Part shown: in pieces, positions 1 to 8,605 of the stretch
Layout of the letters: each line of letters starts with the position of its first letter
Position numbering within the stretch: position 1 is the stretch's first letter
Assembly: GCA_013002885.1 (NCBI GenBank)
Contig: JABDLS010000129.1
Location: 1 to 32,759 of the forward strand
From: Gemmatimonadota bacterium
GTDB taxonomy: Bacteria > Gemmatimonadota > Gemmatimonadetes > Longimicrobiales > Gaopeijiaceae
DNA length: 32,759 nucleotides
Reading direction: 5' to 3'
Made by a program: the position numbers and the translations under genes
The notes under the pieces: model-generated
The model's input: only the letters and a program-made list of their open reading frames with translations
Database searches by the model: none
Told to the model about the DNA's origin: nothing

Positions 1-2
1 CG

Positions 3-551
3 GCGCTGTCGCTGTCCGAGGACGATACCCTCCACATGGAGGTGCTGGAGCCGGCCGGATTGTTCATGCCTCTTCCCCCTGAGGACGTGGAGTTTCTGGC
101 TCCCCAGGTGATCCACTTCGGCCTGGACACGCTGGCCATCGAGATCCTCGGGACCTCGGGGTGGGGGGATCGGCAGACGTTGGCCGAGGTGGACAACCGC
201 CTCACCGACGGTGTCGTGGCAACGGTCCCGGCAGGCACGGATCCGTCGTCCCCCGGAGCGACGCGCTTTCGAGGGCTGTACGAGGAGGCGTACCAGAAGT
301 CCCTCATCAGCACGGCCCCCGCGGTTGGATACGATGCGACGCTGATCCTCCTCGAGGCACTCCGAAGAGGGCAGATCGAGCCTGAACGCCTCCGCTTCGA
401 ACTGGAGCGGCTGGAGGACATCGAGGGCGCTACGGGGATCTTCTCCATCGTCGACGGGCGGGTCGTTCGGCGAACCGAACTGGTCCGCATCGACGACGGA
501 AGGCCTGTGCCCATCGAGATGTCCGGCCCGATAACGCCGGAGAATCGGTAG
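3..551 (+). CDS. Periplasmic-binding-protein type I fold protein, C-terminal part (5' end outside window)
   Basis: The reading frame is open from base 3, in frame with the ATG at 36, so the gene starts before the window and the ATG is probably internal. The visible 182 residues resemble the C-terminal half of the Peripla_BP_6 family (LivK-like amino-acid binding proteins). Supporting features are a GTSGWGD segment, a YEEAYQK then AVGYDATLILLEAL helix, and the EGATGIFSIVDGRVV closing strand. In some Gram-negative bacteria the same fold forms penicillin-binding-protein activators of the LpoA type, which fits a gene not accompanied by an ABC permease. The stop lies 3 bases before pccB, so the two are probably cotranscribed. 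Substrate or partner cannot be told from this fragment. Confidence 0.7.
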   Translation, partial: ALSLSEDDTLHMEVLEPAGLFMPLPPEDVEFLAPQVIHFGLDTLAIEILGTSGWGDRQTLAEVDNRLTDGVVATVPAGTDPSSPGATRFRGLYEEAYQKSLISTAPAVGYDATLILLEALRRGQIEPERLRFELERLEDIEGATGIFSIVDGRVVRRTELVRIDDGRPVPIEMSGPITPENR

Positions 552-554
552 AGC

Positions 555-2105
555 ATGTCGATCCACGAGAGGCTCGAGCGACTCGAGGAACTCGGTCGCC
601 GGGCCGAGGAGGGTGGGGGGGCGGCACGGGTTGCCGCTCAGCACGAGCGCGGCAAACTGTCCGCCAGAGAGCGGCTCGACCTCTTGCTGGATGACGGCTC
701 CTTCGTAGAGCTGGACCGCTTCGTCACCCATCGATCCACCGACTTCGGTCTGGAGGACCAGAAGATCCTCGGTGACGGCGTGGTGACCGGCTACGGCACC
801 ATTCACGGGCGGCTCGTCTACACCTTCAGCCAGGACTTCACCGTCTTCGGAGGGTCTCTGTCCGAGGCCCACGCCGAGAAGATCGTGAAGCTCCAGGAGA
901 TGGCTCTCAAGAACGGCGCGCCCATCGTGGGGCTCAATGACTCCGGGGGAGCGCGCATCCAGGAGGGCGTTGTGAGTCTGGGCGGATACGCCGACATATT
1001 CCTGCGCAACACCCTCGCCTCCGGCGTCATCCCCCAGGTCAGCGTCATCCTGGGGCCGTGCGCGGGCGGAGCGGTCTACTCGCCGGCCATCACCGACTTC
1101 GTGTACATGGTGCGAGGCACGAGCTACATGTTCGTGACCGGCCCAAACGTGGTGAAGACGGTAACCCACGAAGACATCGACATGGAGGGGCTCGGCGGCG
1201 CCGATATCCATGCGTCCACTTCGGGGGTAGCCCATTTCGCCGCCGACTCCGAGCCCGAATGCCTGGCCTCGGTACGGGATCTGTTCCGTTTCATTCCACA
1301 GAACAACCAGGAGTTGCCCCCGACGGCAGGCACCTCGGATCCCCACGACCGACGAGATGAGAAACTACTCGAGGTCGTGCCCGATAACCCCAATCATCCC
1401 TACGATATGCGTGAGGTGCTCACGCGTGTGGTAGACGACGGCGAGTTCTACGAGGTTCACCGCCAGTTCGCCGAGAACCTCCTTGTGGGCTTCGCACACC
1501 TCGGCGGTCGACCCGTCGGGATCGTGGCGAATCAGCCATCGGTCCTCGCTGGTGTTCTCGACATCGATTCATCGGACAAGGGCGCTCGATTCGTTCGCTT
1601 CTGTGACGCCTTCAATGTCCCCCTCGTCGTCTTCGAGGACGTGCCGGGGTTCTTGCCCGGAGTCGCTCAGGAACACGGCGGGATCATTCGGCACGGTGCC
1701 AAGCTGCTCTATGCCTTCGCCGAGGCCACAGTCCCCAAAGTGACCGTCATCACCCGCAAGGCGTACGGTGGTGCGTACGACGTCATGAACTCCAAGCACA
1801 TCCGGGGCGACGTCAATCTGGCGTGGCCTCAGGCGGAGATCGCCGTCATGGGACCGAAGGGAGCGGTAGAGGTCCTCTTCCGAAAGGAGATCGCCGCCGC
1901 CGAAGATCCCCAGGCCGCCACGGACGCGAGGATCGAGGAGTACCGGGAGAAGTTCGCGCACCCCTACATCGCCGCTGCGCGCGGCTACGTCGACGACGTC
2001 ATCGACCCGCGGGACACCCGGCCACGGCTTGTATCCGCGCTGGACATGCTCCGGAACAAGCGCGACTCCAACCCGCCCAGGAAACACGGCAACATCCCCC
2101 TCTGA
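555..2105 (+). CDS. pccB: Acyl-CoA carboxylase carboxyltransferase (propionyl-CoA carboxylase beta type)
   Basis: This cytoplasmic enzyme transfers CO2 from carboxybiotin to an acyl-CoA, most likely propionyl-CoA, giving methylmalonyl-CoA. The 516 residues match the usual length of the PccB/AccD5 family. Landmarks are the first crotonase-fold half with GGARIQEG (131-138) and the oxyanion segment GPCAGGA (167-173), then the second half with [19 protein letters not shown] (365-383) and [10 protein letters not shown] (402-411). The Asp at 409 sits where, in the Streptomyces PccB/AccB pair, an Asp goes with propionyl-CoA preference. That residue assignment is from memory and the substrate call is inferred. 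The ATG follows the upstream stop by 3 bases. Biotin carboxylase and biotin carrier genes lie downstream and a mutase ends the run, which supports a propionate route. Confidence 0.95.
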   Translation: MSIHERLERLEELGRRAEEGGGAARVAAQHERGKLSARERLDLLLDDGSFVELDRFVTHRSTDFGLEDQKILGDGVVTGYGTIHGRLVYTFSQDFTVFGGSLSEAHAEKIVKLQEMALKNGAPIVGLNDSGGARIQEGVVSLGGYADIFLRNTLASGVIPQVSVILGPCAGGAVYSPAITDFVYMVRGTSYMFVTGPNVVKTVTHEDIDMEGLGGADIHASTSGVAHFAADSEPECLASVRDLFRFIPQNNQELPPTAGTSDPHDRRDEKLLEVVPDNPNHPYDMREVLTRVVDDGEFYEVHRQFAENLLVGFAHLGGRPVGIVANQPSVLAGVLDIDSSDKGARFVRFCDAFNVPLVVFEDVPGFLPGVAQEHGGIIRHGAKLLYAFAEATVPKVTVITRKAYGGAYDVMNSKHIRGDVNLAWPQAEIAVMGPKGAVEVLFRKEIAAAEDPQAATDARIEEYREKFAHPYIAAARGYVDDVIDPRDTRPRLVSALDMLRNKRDSNPPRKHGNIPL

Positions 2106-2115
2106 CGACACGGCC

Positions 2116-2138
2116 GACGGGCCGATCCGTCCCTTTTT
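2116..2138 (+). terminator. Candidate intrinsic terminator after pccB
   Basis: GACGG (2116-2120) pairs with CCGTC (2127-2131) across a six-base loop and is followed by CCTTTTT. The stem is short, so readthrough is likely. It falls in the 103-base gap between pccB and the PDZ-protein gene. An alternative stem, CGGCC/GGCCG (2111-2124), competes with it. Confidence 0.4.
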
Positions 2139-2208
2139 CGGAGCAACCCGGTCCGGCCCATCTCGCATCGTACCGGTATACAACCAGTACGACCCAGGGA
2201 GGGGAACG

Positions 2209-3144
2209 ATGAGGAACGAGATCGGTTGGGGGCTCCTGGCTGCAGGCGCCTTCGCACTACTTTTGGCCGTGGGAGCCCAGCTTCCGGCTCCGGCTGCCGT
2301 GGCAGCCCAGGATCAAAACGTCGAGTGTCGCTGCGTGGACGCCGACGGCAACGAGATCGAAGATTGCACCTGTCTCCGCTCGCCGCGGGTTGACCTTTCG
2401 CGGGCCCTTTCCCTGTTCTCGGACCAACGGCCACGGCTCGGGATTTCTGTCGATGTGTCGGCGCAGGAGCAGGGTGCGCTTGACGGCGCGCGCGTGGTGG
2501 ATGTCTTCGAGGACGGTCCCGCCGCAGAGGCGGGCATTCGAGAGGGAGACATCATCACCCATGTAGACGGGCGCTCGCTTTCGGAGCCAACCGGAGCCGA
2601 ATATGAGCAGGACTTCGACCTCGATGGTTCGGTGCCGGCCCAGCGACTTCTAGCGCTGGCCGGCGAGCTCGAGCCGGGTGACAGCGTTGAGATCGCCTAT
2701 GTCCGCGACGGGCGACAACAGACGACGATGGTGGAGGCGGCCGATCTCGGAAACCGCTGGACCCAGCGGCTCCGCATCCGAAGACCCGAATGGAATGATG
2801 ATCGCTTCGAGGGTGGCCCGGGCGCGGACATACGGGTCTTCGGGCCAGAGGGTGCCTTCTTCTTCGGCGGCAGAGGGCTGTCGTCGGGGCTGGGTCTCGT
2901 GGAGGTGAATCCAGAGCTCGGCGAATACTTCGGTGCCGATCGTGGGGTCCTGGTCACGGCCGTGGATCGGCAGAACACAGCCGGCCTGGAACCGGGGGAC
3001 GTCGTGCTCTCCGTGGACGGACGTGAGGTCGCCACCCCCGAGCGCCTCCGGCGCATTCTGGCCAGCTACGCCGACGACGAGCAGGCCGAGTTCAGCATCG
3101 TCCGACGGGGCGAAGAGATCACCGTCACCGCGCCCATGCGATAG
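2209..3144 (+). CDS. Exported protein with two PDZ domains and a paired CxC motif
   Basis: The ATG at 2209 is chosen because AGGGAGGGG lies just upstream and because a Sec signal peptide (MRN, hydrophobic core at residues 6-23, AxA-type end near 30-33) begins exactly there. The frame is open further upstream but would overlap pccB. After the signal peptide comes a cysteine-rich segment with two CxC pairs (C40/C42 and C53/C55). A first PDZ domain spans about 76-178 (RPRLGISV, GPAAEAGIREGDIITHVDG). A second spans about 226-309 (GVLVTAVD, GLEPGDVVLSVDG). There is no protease domain, so it is not a DegP/HtrA enzyme. It probably acts in the periplasm as a binding or scaffold protein. A TATACA box at 2177-2182 could be a -10 element, but no good -35 accompanies it. 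Confidence 0.8.
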   Translation: MRNEIGWGLLAAGAFALLLAVGAQLPAPAAVAAQDQNVECRCVDADGNEIEDCTCLRSPRVDLSRALSLFSDQRPRLGISVDVSAQEQGALDGARVVDVFEDGPAAEAGIREGDIITHVDGRSLSEPTGAEYEQDFDLDGSVPAQRLLALAGELEPGDSVEIAYVRDGRQQTTMVEAADLGNRWTQRLRIRRPEWNDDRFEGGPGADIRVFGPEGAFFFGGRGLSSGLGLVEVNPELGEYFGADRGVLVTAVDRQNTAGLEPGDVVLSVDGREVATPERLRRILASYADDEQAEFSIVRRGEEITVTAPMR

Positions 3145-3153
3145 ATCGCGCTC

Positions 3154-3192
3154 GGAGGGCCGTGCTCCACGAAGTGGGGGACGCGGCCCTCC
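3154..3192 (+). terminator. Large GC-rich hairpin after the PDZ gene
   Basis: GGAGGGCCG (3154-3162) pairs perfectly with CGGCCCTCC (3184-3192). Inside it CTCCAC can pair with GTGGGG around a GAA loop. No T-tract follows, so it may be a weak or factor-assisted terminator, or an mRNA 3'-end stabiliser. Confidence 0.45.
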
Positions 3193-3291
3193 CGGCGTTG
3201 GGGGTGAAAGCCTACAATTGAGGGCTCGCATCCCCCAGTGACGCGCGGATCTCGCATGGTCGGCACCCTCCGCGCCCGAATCCAGGCTCCC

Positions 3292-4791
3292 GTGATCGGC
3301 TCCGTCCTCATCGCCAACCGTGGAGAGATCGCGCTTCGCATCGTGCGCAGCGCCCGCGAATGCGGTATCCGCGCCATCGCCGTCTACTCCGAGGCCGACC
3401 GGATGGCGCCCCATGTCCTGGAGGCCGACGAGGCATACTGCATCGGCCCGGCGCCGTCGTCGGAGAGCTATCTCAAGGCCGACGCCCTCGTCGAGTTGGC
3501 CGAGGACGTCGGGGCCGAAGCGATCCACCCCGGGTACGGCTTCCTCGCCGAACGGGCCGACTTCGCCCGGATGGTCGAAGACGCAGGGCTGGTCTTCGTC
3601 GGGCCCGCGCCAGAGACGATCGCCGCCATGGGCGACAAGACCGAAGCCCGCCGCCGCATGCAAGAGGCGGGCGTGCCCATCGTGCCGGGGCTTACCGAGG
3701 CCGTCGCCGACCCCGAGGCGGCAGACGCCGCCGCCGCCGAGATCGGCTTTCCCGTACTCCTCAAGGCGTCGGCAGGTGGGGGCGGGAAGGGCATGCGGGT
3801 CGTATCGGAGCCGGCCGAGCTCAGCCGGGCCTTCGACGCCGCGTCGCGGGAGGCTCTGGCGGCCTTCGGCGACGGGAGCGTCTACCTGGAGAGGTATCTG
3901 GAGCGGCCCCGCCACGTGGAGATCCAGGTCCTGGGCGATGCCCACGGCAACGTGGTGCACCTCGCCGAGCGCGAGTGCTCCATCCAGCGGCGCCACCAGA
4001 AGCTCGTGGAGGAGGCTCCGTCTCCGGTGCTGTCCGCCGAAGAGCGAGCGAGGATGGGGCAGACGGCCGTGCGCGCAGCTCAAGCGGTAGACTATCGGGG
4101 CGCAGGGACCATCGAGTTCCTCTATCAGGACGGCGAGTTCTTCTTCCTGGAGATGAACACGCGGATCCAGGTCGAGCACCCGGTGACGGAATTGATCACG
4201 GGGATCGACCTGGTGGAGTGGCAGTTCCGGGTGGCGTCGGGCGAGCCGCTCGACTTCGAACAGGAAGACATCCGCTTGGTGGGTCACTCCATCGAGTGCC
4301 GGATCACTTCGGAGGACCACCTGGGCGGGTTTCTGCCGTCCACCGGAACCATCACCCATCTGGGCGTGCCCACGGGGCCCGGGGTTCGATGGGATGGGGG
4401 AGTCCTTCAGGGCACCGAGGTGACCCTGCATTACGACCCCCTGCTGGCCAAGCTGGTCGTCCACGCCGCCAGCAGGGAGGCTGCCATCGCCCGGATGGCC
4501 CGAGCTCTGGACGAGTTGGTCGTTTCCGGGGTCGAGACGTGCGCTCCTTTCCACCGACGGGTCATGGACGAGGCGGACTTCCAGAAGGGTGACATCTCCA
4601 TCAGGTACCTGGACGACCACCCCGAGCTTCTCGAGGACGACGAGCCGGAGCACGAGCTCATGGCGGCAGCCGTCGCCGCGGCGCTCCTCGAAGACGATCA
4701 CCGACGCCATCGTGCCCCGCGAATCGAGCCGTCTGCCGTCGAGCCGGTGTCGGGGTGGCGGCGAGCGGGTATGCCAGGGGGATCAGCATGA
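3292..4791 (+). CDS. accC: Biotin carboxylase subunit of acyl-CoA carboxylase
   Basis: This enzyme uses ATP and bicarbonate to carboxylate the biotin carried by the carrier protein. The ATP-grasp fold is complete: N-terminal SVLIANRGEIALRIVRS (residues 4-20), HPGYGFLAERADFA (79-92), the glycine-rich lid KASAGGGGKGMR (158-169), ECSIQRRHQKLVEEAPSP (228-245) and the active-site strand EMNTRIQVEHPVTE (287-300). The GTG at 3292 places the conserved N-terminus at residue 4. ATG 3256 and GTG 3238 are in-frame alternatives, and none has a strong Shine-Dalgarno. From the chosen start the protein is 499 residues, about 50 longer than E. coli AccC, the extra being an acidic then basic tail (about 445-499). 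It carries no biotinyl domain, which is encoded separately at 6101. The stop overlaps the next ATG (ATGA). Confidence 0.93.
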   Translation: MIGSVLIANRGEIALRIVRSARECGIRAIAVYSEADRMAPHVLEADEAYCIGPAPSSESYLKADALVELAEDVGAEAIHPGYGFLAERADFARMVEDAGLVFVGPAPETIAAMGDKTEARRRMQEAGVPIVPGLTEAVADPEAADAAAAEIGFPVLLKASAGGGGKGMRVVSEPAELSRAFDAASREALAAFGDGSVYLERYLERPRHVEIQVLGDAHGNVVHLAERECSIQRRHQKLVEEAPSPVLSAEERARMGQTAVRAAQAVDYRGAGTIEFLYQDGEFFFLEMNTRIQVEHPVTELITGIDLVEWQFRVASGEPLDFEQEDIRLVGHSIECRITSEDHLGGFLPSTGTITHLGVPTGPGVRWDGGVLQGTEVTLHYDPLLAKLVVHAASREAAIARMARALDELVVSGVETCAPFHRRVMDEADFQKGDISIRYLDDHPELLEDDEPEHELMAAAVAAALLEDDHRRHRAPRIEPSAVEPVSGWRRAGMPGGSA

Positions 4792-6104
4792 CCGAGTTTC
4801 CGCGGGAGACCGCGTCCATGCCGGTCGGCTCGCCGGGGAGCGAGGACACGCCCTCCGCGTTGGTCGAGGTCGTGGTCCGCGCCGTGGCGTCCGGTGGCGA
4901 CGGCGTCGCTGATCTCCCCGACGGGCGTGTCGTCTTCGTGCCTCGCACCGTCCCGGGAGACCGGGTACGGGTCGCGGTCGTGGAAGATCACGGCAGCTGG
5001 GCGCGGGCGTCGGTGGCCGAGATGCTGGAGGCCGGCGAGGATCGCGTGGAAGCGGCGTGCCCGCTCTTCGATCGCTGCGGGGGCTGCCAGCTCCAGCACC
5101 TGGCATATGAGCGGCAGCTCCACTGGAAGGGGCGCTTCGTCGTGGACGCCCTGGAGCGCATCGGCAAACTCGGAGACGTTGCCGCGCCCGAGGTGGTGGC
5201 CTCGCCGTCGAGGGAGGGGTATCGCAGCCGGATGACGTTCACTTTGCGTCGCCTCCGAGGCGGTCGGATCGTGGCTGGCCTCCACTCGACGGACAACGCG
5301 GCCCATGTGGTGGACGTCCGAGGCGAGTGCGTTCTGCCGCGGCCGGAGATCGGGGCAGCCTGGCTCGGCCTGCGCCGTGCTTGGGGGAGCGGGGCCCGCC
5401 GCCTTCCCGATGGAGGGCGCCTCCGACTCACCCTCCGGTCCGCGCCGGAAGGTGTGGAACTCGTCGTCATCGGCGGGGCGCCTGGATGGCGTGCCGGCGG
5501 CCTCGCCGACGAAGTGCCCAACCTGACGGGCATCTGGCATCGGCCCTCCGGGGGAGAGGCCGCGGCGTTGGTAGCCGGTGAGCCCCGAGCCGGCGGTGGC
5601 GACGCCTTCGAACAGGTGAATCCGGAGGGCGCGGACCTGCTCCGTCGCCACGTTCTCGACGTCGCCGAGGCGGCTACACCATCGGGCGTGGTCGAGGCGT
5701 ACTGCGGCACCGGCGGTCTCGGGCGAGCCCTCGCGTCGGCCGAGTGTCATGTGACCGGAATCGAGCGCAACGAGTCGGCCGTGGAGGGCGCCCAGGCCGG
5801 CGCCCCCGAGGGCTTCGCCGTTCGGCTTGGGGCCGTGGAAGATCACCTGGCCGACCTCCTCCCCGTCGATCTGCTCATCGTCAACCCGCCACGTAGCGGC
5901 CTGGACGACCGCATCCCTCCGATGATCGTGGCGGCTCCGCCACGGCAACTGATCTACGTTTCGTGTGACCCGGCGACCCTGGCCCGCGACCTCGGGCGAT
6001 TGAAGGAGGCCTTCGAGCTCATGGGGCTCCGGTGTTTCGACCTCTTTCCCCACACGTCCCATGTCGAAACTGTGGCCGTCCTGCAGCGCCGGGAGGCGAC
6101 ATGA
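4788..6104 (+). CDS. rlmD: 23S rRNA (uracil-5-)-methyltransferase, RlmD/RumA type
   Basis: Members of the TrmA/RlmC/RlmD family use SAM to make 5-methyluridine in RNA. The start ATG overlaps the accC stop and has AGGGGGA just upstream. The 438 residues show an N-terminal TRAM domain (about 25-82) and four cysteines of an Fe-S cluster (C91, C97, C100 in CPLFDRCGGCQLQHL, plus C181). Next come the FEQVN segment (274-278), the SAM loop EAYCGTGGLG (303-312), NPPRSGLDD (366-374), the catalytic Cys393 in YVSCDPATLARDL and the closing PHTSHVETVAVLQR with Glu427. The Fe-S cysteines favour RlmC/RlmD over TrmA. Which uridine is modified (1939 in RlmD) is inferred. It lies between accC and the biotin carrier gene, with four-base overlaps on both sides. 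Confidence 0.9.
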   Translation: MTEFPRETASMPVGSPGSEDTPSALVEVVVRAVASGGDGVADLPDGRVVFVPRTVPGDRVRVAVVEDHGSWARASVAEMLEAGEDRVEAACPLFDRCGGCQLQHLAYERQLHWKGRFVVDALERIGKLGDVAAPEVVASPSREGYRSRMTFTLRRLRGGRIVAGLHSTDNAAHVVDVRGECVLPRPEIGAAWLGLRRAWGSGARRLPDGGRLRLTLRSAPEGVELVVIGGAPGWRAGGLADEVPNLTGIWHRPSGGEAAALVAGEPRAGGGDAFEQVNPEGADLLRRHVLDVAEAATPSGVVEAYCGTGGLGRALASAECHVTGIERNESAVEGAQAGAPEGFAVRLGAVEDHLADLLPVDLLIVNPPRSGLDDRIPPMIVAAPPRQLIYVSCDPATLARDLGRLKEAFELMGLRCFDLFPHTSHVETVAVLQRREAT

Positions 6105-6619
6105 TCTACCAGGTCACCCTCTCGGGGCGAACGTTCGAGGTCGAGCTCGGAGCGGACGGGGTCTCGGTGGACGGCCAAGCGCTTGATGCGGATCTCTCGC
6201 GCCTGGAAGGCGGACCCACCTGGTCCTTGGCGCTGGATGGCGCTTCCCACCGCTTCACGGCTCGCCGGGTGGGCAAGGAGACGTGGGATCTCCACCTCAG
6301 GGGACGCCGGCTGCGGGCCGATGTCGTCGATGAGCGCACCCGCGCCATCCGCCAGATGACCGGAGGGGTGGCTGCATCTCTCGGGCCGAAGCCCATCAAA
6401 GCGCCCATGCCAGGCATGGTGGTGAAGGTCGAAGTGGAAGAGGGCGATACCGTGGGGGTTGGGCAGGGCGTCGTCATCGTCGAGGCCATGAAGATGGAGA
6501 ACGAGTTGAAGGCCGCTGCCGCGGCACGAGTGGTGAAGGTCCACGTGAGTGAAGGCGAGGCCGTTGAGAAGGATCAGCTCCTCGTCGATCTCGCCGCCCT
6601 GGACGAGGACCAGCCGTGA
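6101..6619 (+). CDS. Biotin carboxyl carrier protein of the acyl-CoA carboxylase
   Basis: The protein carries the biotin that shuttles CO2 between the AccC-like and PccB-like subunits. The C-terminal biotinyl domain (about 97-167) begins with the [12 protein letters not shown] strand and has the biotinylation motif EAMKME (128-133) with Lys131. It closes with [14 protein letters not shown]. The first ~85 residues form a beta-rich region that may be the docking domain seen in propionyl-CoA carboxylase alpha chains, here split off as its own protein. The ATG at 6101 overlaps the rlmD stop, and the frame's longer upstream extension would run deep into rlmD and is rejected. The stop overlaps the GTG of the mutase. 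The 172-residue length fits stand-alone carriers. Confidence 0.93.
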   Translation: MIYQVTLSGRTFEVELGADGVSVDGQALDADLSRLEGGPTWSLALDGASHRFTARRVGKETWDLHLRGRRLRADVVDERTRAIRQMTGGVAASLGPKPIKAPMPGMVVKVEVEEGDTVGVGQGVVIVEAMKMENELKAAAAARVVKVHVSEGEAVEKDQLLVDLAALDEDQP

Positions 6620-8148
6620 GCGACGAAGCCCGGAGGACCGATTCGGGCATCCCCGTGGAGCCGTTCTACGGACCCGATACGCCCGGGGCTTTCCCTTTCA
6701 CGCGCGGCGTGTACGAGTCCATGTACCGCGGCCGTGTGTGGACCATGCGCCAATACGCAGGATTCGGTACGGCGGAGGAGACCAACGAGCGCTTCCGATA
6801 CCTCCTGGATCGCGGCCAGACGGGGCTCTCGGTGGCTTTCGATCTTCCCACACAGATGGGATACGACTCGGACGCGACCATGGCGCGGGGCGAAGTGGGG
6901 CGCGTTGGAGTGGCCATCGACTCCCTCGACGACATGCGTCGGCTGTTTGAGGGGATACCCCTCGACGAGGTGTCCACCTCGATGACCATCAACGCCACGG
7001 CAGGGATCCTGTTGGCCCTCTACGTGGCCCTGGGCGACGAACAGGGGACTTCCCGAGATCGGCTCTCCGGCACCGTCCAGAACGACGTGCTGAAGGAGTA
7101 CATTGCCCGGGGGACGTACATCTATCCCGTGCACCAGAGCCTCCGGCTGGTCACCGACGTCATGGATTTCTGCGCTCGCGAGGTCCCTCGGTGGAATACG
7201 GTGTCCATCTCGGGCTACCACATCCGGGAGGCCGGATCCACGGCCCCTCAGGAGGTCGCCTTCACCTTCGCCAACGGACTCGAGTACGTCGAGCGCGCGA
7301 TGGCGGCGGGCCTGGACCTGGAGTCCTTCGCGCCTCGCCTCTCGTTCTTCTTCGCGGCACACAACGACCTTTTCGAGGAAGTGGCCAAGTTCCGGGCCGC
7401 CCGGCGGCTCTGGGCCAACCTCATGCGAGAGCGCTTCGGCGCGTCCGACCGTTCCTGCCGACTCCGCTTTCACACCCAGACGGGCGGCTCCACACTCACT
7501 GCCCAACAGCCGTTGAACAACGTCGTTCGGGTCGCGGTGCAGGCTTTGGCGGCCACCATGGGTGGGACCCAGTCTCTCCATACCAACGGCTACGACGAGG
7601 CGCTGGCTCTTCCCACGGAGGAGTCCGCCACGCTCGCCCTGCGCACACAACAGATCCTCGCGTCGGAGTCCGGAGTGACCCACACCGCCGATCCGCTGGG
7701 CGGGTCGCACTACGTGGAAGCCCTCACCGACGAGGTCGAGCGAGTGGCTCGGGAGTACCTCGAGCGCATCGCAGAGTTGGGAGGCGCCGCCCGGGCCATC
7801 GACTACATGCAGGAGGAGATCCATCAGTCGGCATACCGCTTCCAGATGGAGATCGAGTCCGGCGACCGAAGCGTAGTAGGGGTGAACCAGCACGTCGACG
7901 AGGCAGCGTCGCCCAGGATTGGCCAGCCCGACTACTCCACCCTTGAACGCGGCCAGGTCGAGCGGTTGGCCTCCATGAAGGCGGAGCGTGATCTCGATGG
8001 GGTCGCGTCGGCCCTAGCCGCCGTCCGGGCCCGGGCCGGCTCAGACGAAAACCTGGTGCCGGCGTTCGTGGAGGCCGTGAAGGTCGGGGTCACCCTGGGG
8101 GAGATCAGCGATGCTCTGCGTGAGGAATGGGGCACGTACGACGGGTAG
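6616..8148 (+). CDS. Methylmalonyl-CoA mutase, catalytic subunit without B12 domain
   Basis: This is the TIM-barrel part of an adenosylcobalamin-dependent acyl-CoA mutase, which interconverts methylmalonyl-CoA and succinyl-CoA. Conserved segments are [13 protein letters not shown] (45-57), [17 protein letters not shown] (70-86), [10 protein letters not shown] (121-130), [12 protein letters not shown] (198-209, catalytic His202), [10 protein letters not shown] and [12 protein letters not shown]. Tyr47 and Arg165 are spaced exactly as Tyr89 and Arg207 of the Propionibacterium enzyme, which bind the substrate carboxylate. Isobutyryl-CoA mutases have Phe and Gln there, so methylmalonyl-CoA is favoured. 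The protein stops at 510 residues, before the usual ~130-residue cobalamin-binding domain, so a separate small subunit must exist elsewhere. The GTG start overlaps the carrier-protein stop. It ends the carboxylase run, and a weak GGGGC/GCCCC hairpin (8177-8191) follows. Confidence 0.93.
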   Translation: MSDEARRTDSGIPVEPFYGPDTPGAFPFTRGVYESMYRGRVWTMRQYAGFGTAEETNERFRYLLDRGQTGLSVAFDLPTQMGYDSDATMARGEVGRVGVAIDSLDDMRRLFEGIPLDEVSTSMTINATAGILLALYVALGDEQGTSRDRLSGTVQNDVLKEYIARGTYIYPVHQSLRLVTDVMDFCAREVPRWNTVSISGYHIREAGSTAPQEVAFTFANGLEYVERAMAAGLDLESFAPRLSFFFAAHNDLFEEVAKFRAARRLWANLMRERFGASDRSCRLRFHTQTGGSTLTAQQPLNNVVRVAVQALAATMGGTQSLHTNGYDEALALPTEESATLALRTQQILASESGVTHTADPLGGSHYVEALTDEVERVAREYLERIAELGGAARAIDYMQEEIHQSAYRFQMEIESGDRSVVGVNQHVDEAASPRIGQPDYSTLERGQVERLASMKAERDLDGVASALAAVRARAGSDENLVPAFVEAVKVGVTLGEISDALREEWGTYDG

Positions 8149-8238
8149 TACCCACCCTGGATCGTCGTTAATTTCCGGGGCTTCCGGCCCCTCGTCGAGA
8201 GGAGGCGGCCCCACGTCCGACACACGTCACGCCTTGCC

Positions 8239-8604
8239 ATGCCGACCTACGATTACGAGTGCCTGAAGGGCCATCGTTTCGAACTGTTCCAGAAAATGTC
8301 GGACGACCCCGTCACGGCGTGCCCGGAGTGCGGTGCCGACGCCCAGCGTCTCATCTCCGGTGGCGCCGGCTTTCTCTTCAAGGGTGAGGGCTTCTACATC
8401 ACCGACTACCGGTCGGACGAGTACAAGAAGAAGGCTTCCGCCGAGCCCGGGGCGCCCTCGTCGGGCCCCGGCGGGGACGGTGCCTCCAGCGGGTCCGGTG
8501 GCGCGGCGGACTCCAAGGTTTCGGCGAAGGACTCGGACTCGTCGGGCTCGAAGGGCACCTCGAGCCCGCCGTCGGGGAGCTCATCGAAGAGCTCGGACTC
8601 CTGA
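8239..8604 (+). CDS. FmdB-family zinc ribbon protein with Ser/Gly-rich tail
   Basis: Residues 1-~60 match the FmdB_1 (CxxC zinc ribbon) family: MPTYDYEC at the N-terminus with Cys8 and His12, then CPECG with Cys28 and Cys31, and a GAGFLFKGEGFYITDYRS segment. The biochemical role of these small proteins is not settled, and nucleic-acid or regulatory functions have been suggested. Residues ~68-121 are low complexity, dominated by Ser, Gly, Pro and Lys, and are probably disordered. The stop is 1 base before the argS GTG, suggesting coupled translation. Upstream is a 90-base gap after the mutase gene with no convincing promoter. Confidence 0.8.
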   Translation: MPTYDYECLKGHRFELFQKMSDDPVTACPECGADAQRLISGGAGFLFKGEGFYITDYRSDEYKKKASAEPGAPSSGPGGDGASSGSGGAADSKVSAKDSDSSGSKGTSSPPSGSSSKSSDS

Positions 8605-8605
8605 G

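Noticed and set aside
2650-4710. 686-codon open frame on the minus strand opposite the PDZ gene and accC
   Set aside because: It is antisense to two clear genes, has no family-like segments, and long antisense frames are expected in GC-rich codon-biased DNA.
4698-6062. 454-codon minus-strand open frame opposite rlmD
   Set aside because: It is antisense to a conserved methyltransferase with all motifs, and no recognisable protein is seen on this strand.
8177-8191. GGGGC/GCCCC hairpin after the mutase gene
   Set aside because: It is only five pairs and has no T-tract, so it is too weak to list as a terminator.
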